A DNA stretch of 11,604 nucleotides, taken from NCBI GenBank assembly GCA_020723365.1, contig DYJB01000029.1:9310-20913 (forward strand), given 5' to 3'. Each line of letters opens with the position of its first letter. Positions within the stretch are counted from its first letter, which is position 1. This DNA comes from Candidatus Aquidulcis sp. (GTDB lineage Bacteria > Chloroflexota > Anaerolineae > Anaerolineales > E44-bin32). The notes beneath the pieces are model-generated. The model saw nothing but the letters and a program-made list of their open reading frames with translations, had not been told where the DNA came from and did not search any database. Below, one piece after another: positions 1 through 6,600 of the stretch. The position numbers and the translations under genes are program-made.

Positions 1-1
1 C

Positions 2-1120
2 AAGCCAGGCGGGCCGACGGAACTGGAGGCGGCGCGCACCCCCCATCTCGACCGTCTGGCCGCCGAAGGCACGCTGGGCCAGACGATCCCCATCCGGCCC
101 GGGATCACTCCCGGCTCCGGCCCGGCGCACCTGGGGCTGTTCGGGTACGACCCTCTCGAGTATGTCGTCGGGCGCGGCGTGCTGGAGGGCGTCGGCGTGG
201 GGATCGTGGTCAAGAAGGGCGAGGTGGCGGCGCGCGGCAATTTCTGCACCGTCGACGCCGAGGGCAGGATCACCGATCGGCGCGCCGGGAGAATCGCTTC
301 CAGTGAGGCCATCCCGCTCGTGGCGCGCCTGGCCCAGGTCAAGGTTCCCGGCGTGGAGGTCGAGGTCCGTCACGTGCAGGAGTACCGCTTCGCGGTCGTG
401 ATGCGCGGCCCGGGGCTCGAGCCCCAGATCGCCGACACCGACCCGCAGCGCACGGGCGTCGCACCCCTCCCCGCCCGCGCCACCCAGCCGCGGGCCGAGG
501 CCACGGCCGATCTCTTCAACCGCTGGATCGCCGAGGCCCGCAAGGTCATCGCCGACCACCCCAAAGCCAACGCCTTGACGTTGCGCGGCTTCAGCACCGA
601 CCCGGAGCTGCCGCGCTTCCCGGAGGTCTTCGGCCTCCGCTCGGCGTGCGTCGCCGTCTACCCGATGTACAAGGGAGTTGCCGAACTGGTGGGCATGTCG
701 GTGCTCAGGGTCGAGGGCGACCGACCCGAGGACGAGTTCGCTGCCCTGGCGAAGGCCTGGAACGACTTCGACTTCTTCTTCGTGCACATCAAGAAGACGG
801 ACAGCCGCGGCGAGGACGGGGACTTCGCCGCCAAGTCCGCCGTCATCGAGTCCGTCGACGCCGCCTTGCCCAAGGTGCTCGAGCTCGGGCCGTCCGTCCT
901 GGCCGTGACCGGCGATCACTCGACCCCGGCGAAGCTCAAGACCCATTCCTGGCACCCGGTCCCGTTCCTGCTGTGGGCACCGGCCACCGTCCGCACGGAC
1001 GACCAGACGCAGTTCGGCGAGTCTGCCTGCGCACGCGGCGGCCTGGGGACCTTCCTGGCTACCGAGGCCATGCCATTGATGCTGGCGCATGCGTTGAGGC
1101 TGGAGAAGTTCGGGGCGTAG
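2..1120 (+). CDS. apgM: 2,3-bisphosphoglycerate-independent phosphoglycerate mutase, archaeal type (5' partial)
   Basis: Interconverts 3-phosphoglycerate and 2-phosphoglycerate in cytosolic glycolysis/gluconeogenesis, by the metal-dependent, cofactor-independent mechanism of the alkaline-phosphatase superfamily. The frame is open from the window edge and gives 372 residues; the family is usually about 400, so roughly the first 20-30 residues, with the N-terminal metal-binding Asp, are outside. Seen in the visible protein: TELEAARTPHLDRLAAEG at residues 6-23; the nucleophile loop TPGSGPAH with the candidate phospho-acceptor Ser39 (codon 116-118), followed by LFGYDP; GRGVLEGVGVGI; RGNFCTVD and DRRAGRI; then the C-terminal metal site TGDHSTP and the HSWHPVPFLLW stretch. 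A GTG at 179 is in frame but lies downstream of the catalytic Ser loop and cannot be the true start. It is transcribed towards the - strand operon. The family call is firm; only the N-terminus is unseen. Confidence 0.95.
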   Translation, partial: KPGGPTELEAARTPHLDRLAAEGTLGQTIPIRPGITPGSGPAHLGLFGYDPLEYVVGRGVLEGVGVGIVVKKGEVAARGNFCTVDAEGRITDRRAGRIASSEAIPLVARLAQVKVPGVEVEVRHVQEYRFAVVMRGPGLEPQIADTDPQRTGVAPLPARATQPRAEATADLFNRWIAEARKVIADHPKANALTLRGFSTDPELPRFPEVFGLRSACVAVYPMYKGVAELVGMSVLRVEGDRPEDEFAALAKAWNDFDFFFVHIKKTDSRGEDGDFAAKSAVIESVDAALPKVLELGPSVLAVTGDHSTPAKLKTHSWHPVPFLLWAPATVRTDDQTQFGESACARGGLGTFLATEAMPLMLAHALRLEKFGA

Positions 1121-1320
1121 GGCGCGATCGGCAGTTGAGGGATGGCTCCTTGCGCCTGGAAGCTAGCAGCTAGCTGCTAGCTTCCAGCCTCCAGCAACTA
1201 GCTTGTGGCCGCTGGCTCCCAGGTACCCGGTTCTGGCTGCCTGGGCACGAGCCGCCAGCGACGATCAACTGCCGGCATGCGCCATGCGCTGGCTGCCAGT
1301 CGCTAGCCGCCAGTCGCCGC
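1121..1320. other. Repeat-rich intergenic region between convergent genes
   Basis: This gap lies between the apgM stop and the stop of the last - strand gene. I see no credible ORF, tRNA or promoter. It is dense in short repeats: the 32-bp palindrome at 1156-1187; a cccagg/cctggg inverted pair at 1218-1223 and 1240-1245; a gccagcg/cgctggc pair at 1254-1260 and 1287-1293; a tandem 7-mer catgcgc at 1276-1289; and a 9-bp direct repeat gccagtcgc at 1295-1303 and 1309-1317. The hexamer GCTAGC occurs four times. There is no T-run after any hairpin on either strand, so a classical intrinsic terminator is not supported, although the hairpins could still stop or stabilise both converging transcripts. 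Confidence 0.7.
1156..1187. repeat. Perfect 32-bp palindrome built of GCTAGC 7-mers
   Basis: Every position pairs: CTGGA at the left end mirrors TCCAG at the right, with the centre between 1171 and 1172. Inside are three tandem 7-mers, AGCTAGC (1161-1167), AGCTAGC (1168-1174) and TGCTAGC (1175-1181). As RNA it could fold into a 14-bp stem with a 4-nt loop from either strand. It begins 36 nt after the apgM stop and ends 133 nt from the stop of the converging operon. No T-tract follows. It may be a bidirectional, factor-aided terminator or mRNA-stability hairpin, a palindromic repeat unit scattered through the genome, or a protein-binding site; the sequence alone does not decide. Confidence 0.85.
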
Positions 1321-2019
1321 CTACCACACTCCCGGCAGGAGCCGAAAGCGCACGCGCTCGGCATAGGCCGTATACCCCTCGAGTTCAGACCGCAAGGTGG
1401 CATCCTCCAGACGCGTGCGTACCACCAGGATCGCCACCAGTGCCGCTGCGGGAAGCCAGGCCCACAGCGAGCCGAGCAGAGGCGGTATCGCCAGGTAGGT
1501 TGCGATGGCGCCGGCGTAGCCCGGGTGGCGCACCCAGCGGTACGGGCCGCTCGAGACAACGCGGTGGCCGCGTTCCCGCTGGATCCGCACCATTCCGGAA
1601 AAGAAGCGATTCTCCATCAGGGCGTACGATCCCAGGATGTAGCCGGCGATCACAACGCCCAGGCCCGCCACACGGGGCAGCAGGTCGAATGCCGGCGACC
1701 AGCCCAAGCGCACATCCACTCCCGCCACGATCAGGATCACGACGCTGCCGAGGGCGACCAGAGGGGCCAGCAGCCGATCCCATGGCTTGGCATCGGCGTG
1801 CTCCATGAAGCGCGCCCGCTCGGTGATCAAGTCCGGATGGCGGCGCGCCGCCAGCCAGCGGCTGAGCACAAAGCCCACGATGCTCACGACAACGTAGGCC
1901 CATGCTTCCCACCAGCTCCAGTTCCCGGTGATGAACAGCGGGAGCATGGGGATCACGATCAGCACCAGGATCAGCATCACCACGACCCGCGGCGTGACGA
2001 GCGTCGTTCGAAGGCTCAT
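1321..2019 (-). CDS. Isoprenylcysteine carboxyl methyltransferase (ICMT)/PEMT-family membrane methyltransferase
   Basis: A 232-residue integral membrane protein of the ICMT/PEMT superfamily, which uses SAM to methylate a carboxyl or amine group of a lipid or lipidated substrate at the membrane. Hydrophobic segments lie near residues 11-32, 36-55, 82-102, 113-134 and 166-200. The family signature is complete at the C-terminal end: SSGPYRWVRHPGY (156-168), the RTRLEDATL segment (201-209) carrying the acidic pair, GYTAYAERVRFRLLPGVW (215-232). The SAM pocket of the family is built from these GPY..RHP and ED..L parts. The start ATG (2019-2017) overlaps the upstream stop as ATGA and has a ggaggg Shine-Dalgarno at 2026-2031, 6 nt away. 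The frame stays open upstream to 2772, but that part runs antiphase through the neighbouring gene. Bacterial members have varied or unknown substrates; none can be named here. Confidence 0.87.
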   Translation of the reverse strand: MSLRTTLVTPRVVVMLILVLIVIPMLPLFITGNWSWWEAWAYVVVSIVGFVLSRWLAARRHPDLITERARFMEHADAKPWDRLLAPLVALGSVVILIVAGVDVRLGWSPAFDLLPRVAGLGVVIAGYILGSYALMENRFFSGMVRIQRERGHRVVSSGPYRWVRHPGYAGAIATYLAIPPLLGSLWAWLPAAALVAILVVRTRLEDATLRSELEGYTAYAERVRFRLLPGVW

Positions 2020-2735
2020 GCCTTTCCCTCCGCCTCCGGGATGCGAGGTCCGGCCAGTCGGCGAAGCCGCCAGGCACTGAGGCCCAGGAGCAGCCCTGCC
2101 AGCAGCACGGTCCCCGCCCCGATGCCGACGAAGGCCGTCAGCCAGAAGCGCTCCGGGAACAGCCGGATGAGCGTGTCGCTGTACAGGAACAGCCAAGTGT
2201 CGCCCTCGAAGAAGAGCCGGTGGAACCCGACGAACAGGAACGAGAAGGAAACCGCGATCCCGGCCAACAGCAGCGCCATCACAATCAGCGTCAGGCGCGC
2301 CGCCTGATGGAGTGCGCGCCAGGCCGGCCGCCCGCCCGCAAACTGCACCAGGCCGAGGGTCAGCACCGCGGCCAGGGCGACCGCCCCCAGCCAGACGGCC
2401 ATCGCCTGCTGCACGAGGACCTTCACGTCCTCCATGTGCTTGAGCTCTCGGGCGTTGTAGACCGGTTGGCCATCGTCGAAGCGCAGGTCGCCGAGAAAGT
2501 CGATCGGCTGGTCGTTCAGCAGGTATTCGAGGGCCACCTTCGCCCCCTGCAGACGGTCCTCGAGCGTGAAGCCGTACGGATCCTCGGGGAAGCCGGGGAG
2601 GGCGTAGTCCAGGCGAACAAAGGCCGGCGTCAGCAGCAGGCGCACGCTGGTCAGCAGGAAGACAACCGGCAGGATCACAAGGAGCGGCCAGCGCAGGGCG
2701 CGCTCCAGCCACGGCTTCGAGGTGCGGTTCTCCAT
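2016..2735 (-). CDS. DUF1461/TIGR01906 membrane protein, homologue of lipoprotein intramolecular transacylase Lit
   Basis: A 239-residue membrane protein recognised from NARELKHMEDVK (residues 95-105) and FHRLFFEGDTWLF (171-183), followed by LFPERFW, the hallmark blocks of TIGR01906/DUF1461. Known of the family: the Firmicute member Lit moves an acyl chain from the diacylglyceryl group of a lipoprotein to its N-terminal Cys, giving the lyso form, and I recall two conserved histidines being essential. Seen here: four hydrophobic segments (about 16-37, 112-133, 147-169, 198-222), with a long loop at 38-111. His100 (codon 2436-2438) and His172 (codon 2220-2222) both fall on the outer face if the basic ends (KPWLER, RLRRL) are cytoplasmic. 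ATG at 2735 is preferred over GTG at 2744 because GGAG sits 8 nt before it. The gene lies 5 nt after the spermidine-synthase-like gene and overlaps the methyltransferase. Family is firm; transacylase activity is inferred. Confidence 0.8.
   Translation of the reverse strand: MENRTSKPWLERALRWPLLVILPVVFLLTSVRLLLTPAFVRLDYALPGFPEDPYGFTLEDRLQGAKVALEYLLNDQPIDFLGDLRFDDGQPVYNARELKHMEDVKVLVQQAMAVWLGAVALAAVLTLGLVQFAGGRPAWRALHQAARLTLIVMALLLAGIAVSFSFLFVGFHRLFFEGDTWLFLYSDTLIRLFPERFWLTAFVGIGAGTVLLAGLLLGLSAWRLRRLAGPRIPEAEGKA
2026..2031 (-). promoter_or_regulatory. Ribosome binding site for the ICMT-like gene
   Basis: Minus-strand GGAGGG lies 6 nt upstream of the ATG at 2019-2017, inside the end of the DUF1461 gene. 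It decides the start against the longer in-frame extension up to 2772 and, with the ATGA overlap, points to translational coupling. Confidence 0.75.
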
Positions 2736-2740
2736 GCTTC

Positions 2741-4297
2741 TCACTCCACCGAGAGCGTCTCGAGCTGCCCACCCAGCACGAAGCGCACGAGAATCGAGTT
2801 GATTAACGTCTCCACCGGGGCGCGGTCATCGGTGAAGACGATCTGCGAATCGGGGGTGGGCACAAGGTTGGCGGCGGCGCGCTGCACGACATCCACGAGC
2901 AGCGCGGCCGCCCCCGAATCCCGCAGCGCGGCCAGGTTGCGCTTCAGGTTCTCCGCCTCGGTCGGCAGGACGGTGGCGTAGACCATCGTGTTGAAGGTGC
3001 CCGGCACATCGACGACGTGCACGCTCGGGAACACGGCGCCGATCGTCCCAACCAGCGCCTCGATCAACCGCCGGTCGTCCGGCGTCCGGCCGACGTTGAT
3101 GGCCAGCGCTCCGTCGGGCGTCAGATGATGGCGCACGATTTCGAAGAACTGGCGCGTGGTCAACTGCCAGGGGATGTACGGCGGCCGGTAGGCGTCCACG
3201 CCGATGACGGTGTAGCGCTGTTCGCTTTGCTCCAACCCCCAGCGGCCGTCCTGGGCCATCGCCTGCAGATTGGGCTCGGTCATGTCGAAGAACCGGCGAC
3301 CGACCTCCATCACCTGCGGGTCGATATCCCAGCCGTCGATCGGGATCGGCCCATAGACATGCGTGAACTGTTTGGCGATCGTCCCGGCGGCCAGCCCCAC
3401 GATCCCGAGGCGCTCGACGCGTTCCGGCGCGAAGGGGGCGGCGTTGAAGTAGGGCGCCGCCAGGAAGTAGTCCCACGTGCCGTAGGTTGCCTGGCCGGCG
3501 GGATCGTAGACCGAGTGAACCGCCTGGCCTTCGTTGAGCATCAGGTAGCGCACGCCGTTGATCTCACGCACCTGGATGTAGTTGTAGGCCGACTCGCCCT
3601 CGTACAGCTGGCCGACACTGGCCTTGATCGGGCCCTGCAGCGCCCAGGCGCTCAAAATCGCCAGGATCACCGGCAGCCCCAGGTGGAGCAGAGCCTGGCG
3701 GCGATCCACCGTCAGCAGGCCGATCCAGCCCACGATCATGAGCGCGGAGCTCAGCACCAGGAAAGTGCGCGCCGTCCCGACCTCGGGGATCAGCCAGAGG
3801 ACGGGCAGGAAGGTGCCGAGGATCGAGCCGAGGGTAGAGATGGCGTACACCTGCCCCGAAATCCGGCCCGCCCGCAGCGGGTCGGTGATGGCCAGGCGGA
3901 TGACGAACGGCGAGATGCACCCGAGCAGCGTCACGGGGACGGAGAACAGCAGCAGGATGGCCAGGAAGGATCCGGCCATGATGGCCGCGTTGAGCTGCTC
4001 GACAGCCCCGGCCGCCCAGCGGAGGACGGGCTGGGCGATGACCGGCACCATCCCGGCGGCGAAAGCCGCCCACACGACGAGCCGATAGAAGGTCCGCGGG
4101 TACGGGGAGCGATCGGCCCACCGCCCTCCCAGGAAGTAGCCCGCCGTCAGGTACACCAGGATCAGGCCGATGATGTTGGCCCATACCAGGTTGCTCGTCC
4201 CGAACACATTCCCCAGCAGACGGGAGGCGGCCAGCTCGATTCCGAGGGTCGTCATTCCGCCGGTGAAGGCGGTCAGCAGCAGCAGTCGTCGATCCAT
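2741..4297 (-). CDS. Membrane-bound fused MFS/spermidine synthase-like protein
   Basis: 518 residues in two parts. Residues 1-220 are hydrophobic, with about seven membrane segments and the opening GGMTTLGIELAASRLL typical of this fusion family (the GMxxLxxEL.AsRLL theme). Residues 230-518 are a cytoplasmic Rossmann domain like polyamine aminopropyltransferases. There, RLGIVGLAAGTIAKQ (296-310) stands where SpeE has GGGDGG, WDIDPQVMEVGRRFF (323-337) supplies the acidic nucleotide-binding strand, QDGRWGL (349-355) matches the gDgR block, and GVDAYRPPYIPWQLTTRQFF (366-385) carries the catalytic-Asp position and LTT..FF. FTDDRAPVE (488-496) closes the domain. ATG at 4297 has GGAG (4303-4306) 5 nt upstream, and lies 15 nt after the DUF58 stop. 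The altered glycine loop makes real spermidine synthesis doubtful; SAM or decarboxylated-SAM binding with another acceptor is possible. Confidence 0.87.
   Translation of the reverse strand: MDRRLLLLTAFTGGMTTLGIELAASRLLGNVFGTSNLVWANIIGLILVYLTAGYFLGGRWADRSPYPRTFYRLVVWAAFAAGMVPVIAQPVLRWAAGAVEQLNAAIMAGSFLAILLLFSVPVTLLGCISPFVIRLAITDPLRAGRISGQVYAISTLGSILGTFLPVLWLIPEVGTARTFLVLSSALMIVGWIGLLTVDRRQALLHLGLPVILAILSAWALQGPIKASVGQLYEGESAYNYIQVREINGVRYLMLNEGQAVHSVYDPAGQATYGTWDYFLAAPYFNAAPFAPERVERLGIVGLAAGTIAKQFTHVYGPIPIDGWDIDPQVMEVGRRFFDMTEPNLQAMAQDGRWGLEQSEQRYTVIGVDAYRPPYIPWQLTTRQFFEIVRHHLTPDGALAINVGRTPDDRRLIEALVGTIGAVFPSVHVVDVPGTFNTMVYATVLPTEAENLKRNLAALRDSGAAALLVDVVQRAAANLVPTPDSQIVFTDDRAPVETLINSILVRFVLGGQLETLSVE
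2744..2747 (-). promoter_or_regulatory. Ribosome binding site deciding the DUF1461 start
   Basis: Minus-strand GGAG lies 8 nt upstream of the ATG at 2735-2733 and overlaps the last codons of the gene before it. The alternative GTG at 2744-2742, which would give a GTGA overlap with that gene's stop, has no spaced Shine-Dalgarno, so the ATG is the better start. Confidence 0.6.
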
Positions 4298-4302
4298 CCG
4301 AT

Positions 4303-4306
4303 CTCC
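4303..4306 (-). promoter_or_regulatory. Ribosome binding site of the spermidine-synthase-like gene
   Basis: Minus-strand GGAG lies 5 nt before the ATG at 4297-4295, in the 15-nt gap after the DUF58 stop. It supports independent initiation within the same transcript. Confidence 0.6.
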
Positions 4307-4312
4307 AAGGGT

Positions 4313-5586
4313 TCAGGCCGCCGGGCGCAGACCGGCGAAGTGCGCCGGCGCAGAGAGCGCCGCCTCGAGGGCGTCGCCGCAGCGAACCACGCGCGTGGGG
4401 ATGGCCGCTCGGGCGGCCTCGATCGCCAGGGCGGCGTTGTCGGAAGGCGCGCCGAAGGAGGCCGCGTCCAGCAGGATGAGCACCGGCGCCAGGGAGCGGT
4501 TGCGCAGCCGACGCAGTGCCGTGGACAGCCCCAGCGCAGCGCTGGGTGTGATGACCAGCACCATCGAACCGCGCGTCAGGTGCGTGTCCTCGATGCGCAG
4601 GACATCCTCGACGGCCGTGTCGCCGGCGCCATCCAGGACGGCAAGCGTCTCCAGGGCGCGGATCAACTGCGGCGATCCGCGGTCAGGCTGGATGCTCTGG
4701 CGCAGCCTGTCGTAGGCCAGCAAGCCGACCGACCGGTCCTGGCGGAGGAAGTGATGCGCCAGCGAAGCGGCGCAGGCGACGCCGTACTCAAGGCTTGAGG
4801 GCGGCAATGAGATGCGGCTGGGCAGGAACGGGCTTTCCGGCCTCGCCTGCTCATCCACCGGTCGCCGGGACTGCGACGCGGCGCAGGTGTCCAGCACAAG
4901 CCAGACGTCACCCAGCGGATCGAGCTCGAACTCCTTGACGATCAGCCGCCGGCGCCGGGCCGTCGACATCCAGTGGATTCGGTTGAAACTGTCGCCCGGC
5001 ATGTAGTCGCGCACGCCGGCGGCGTTGGGCGTGATCTGGTGTGTGGGCTCTGTCACGGCCGTGCCGCCCGGGAGGCGCCCAGAGGGCAGCGGAAAGGCCG
5101 GCAGGGTCGTCACCAGCGGCAGCACGACCAGCTGGTGGGTCTCGGGCACATCCCGGGCGACCGGAAAGAGCCCAAACGGGTCGCTGGCATGCAGGCGAGC
5201 CGGGCCAAGCCGGAAGCGGCCGCGCTGCGTGCAGTAGGTACGCACCAGCTGTGCCCGCTCACGTCCGGCGCCGATTCCGACCATGACAACCGAGGCGCGG
5301 TGATTGGGGAGCTCGGACTGGTCGCGCAGCTCGATCCACAGCTTCGGAATGCGACTGCGGTTCGCCAGACTGATGGCTTCCTCGAAAGGACGACCGACCT
5401 GCGAGCGCGAACCGGCCGGGCGCCGGCGGACGGAGACGCCGCGCAGAGCCGTGCGCGACCACAGGAACGAGACGATCAGCACTCCCAGCCACAGGTAAGC
5501 AAGGTTGTAGAAGGCCGAGCGACCGCTGACGGCTCCGGCCACCAGGCAGACGGCGCTGAGCAGCGCGACGCCGCGCGCCCGCGAAT

Positions 5587-5590
<4 letters not shown>
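4313..5590 (-). CDS. DUF58 domain-containing membrane-anchored protein
   Basis: 425 residues. Two N-terminal hydrophobic segments (about 8-22 and 27-45) anchor it. A beta-rich region follows with the RGRFRLGP (123-130) and ASDPFGLF (135-142) blocks, then the DUF58 signature GVRDYMPGDSFNRIHWMSTARRRRLIVKEFE at 192-222 and a von Willebrand A-like fold starting at VWLVLDT (229-235). DUF58 proteins almost always sit next to a MoxR ATPase and are thought to act with it in assembly or activation of envelope proteins; the biochemical role is unresolved. The start ATG (5590-5588) overlaps the moxR stop as ATGA, with a GGTGAG about 8 nt upstream, so the two are probably translated in step. Unusually, no transglutaminase-like gene follows; a membrane spermidine-synthase-like gene comes next. 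Family identification is secure, function is not. Confidence 0.92.
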
Positions 5591-6540
<950 letters not shown>

Positions 6541-6546
6541 GCCACT

Positions 6547-6550
6547 CTCC
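6547..6550 (-). promoter_or_regulatory. Ribosome binding site of the MoxR gene
   Basis: Minus-strand GGAG lies 6 nt upstream of the first of two tandem ATG codons (6540-6538 and 6537-6535) and favours the first. Confidence 0.6.
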
Positions 6551-6555
6551 GGCGT

Positions 6556-6571
6556 GCGGCCGCAGGGCCGC
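6556..6571 (-). other. GC-rich hairpin in the YfhO-MoxR gap
   Basis: Within the 60-nt gap 6541-6600, gcggcc (6556-6561) and ggccgc (6566-6571) form a perfect 6-bp stem with a 4-nt loop just upstream of the MoxR ribosome binding site. No T-run follows on the - strand, so it is a weak terminator or attenuator candidate at most. It may simply mark the boundary between two parts of the operon. The minus-strand TAAACT near 6585-6590 matches a -10 box at four of six positions, but I see no matching -35. Confidence 0.35.
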
Positions 6572-6600
6572 GCTCGAACCCCAAGTTTACCCCGGCCCAG

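Noticed and set aside
1156..1187. Palindrome as a classical rho-independent terminator
   Set aside because: The stem is strong, but there is no T-run after it on either strand. It is kept as a repeat, not called a terminator.
1121..1320. CRISPR array or insertion-sequence remnant in the repeat-rich gap
   Set aside because: There are no regularly spaced 24-40 bp repeats with unique spacers, no transposase fragment and no target-site duplication visible.
1203..2307. Plus-strand frames over the repeat region and the ICMT/DUF1461 genes
   Set aside because: Composition is typical of antisense shadows (Arg, Ser, His, Gln rich), and no ribosome binding site or motif supports them.
2020..2772. N-terminal extension of the ICMT-like gene to a 483-residue protein
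   Set aside because: The extra part is Arg/Ala/Pro-rich, out of frame with the recognisable DUF1461 gene, and the internal ATG at 2019 has a good ribosome binding site and an ATGA overlap.
3017..4798. 593-codon open frame on the + strand opposite the spermidine-synthase-like and DUF58 genes
   Set aside because: It is very rich in Arg, Gln, His, Asp and Gly with no recognisable domain, and both opposite-strand genes have clear family motifs. Long antisense frames are expected at this GC content.
6541..6600. Promoter for MoxR and the genes downstream of it
   Set aside because: Only a four-of-six -10-like TAAACT is seen on the - strand, with no credible -35 at the right distance. The evidence is too weak to annotate.
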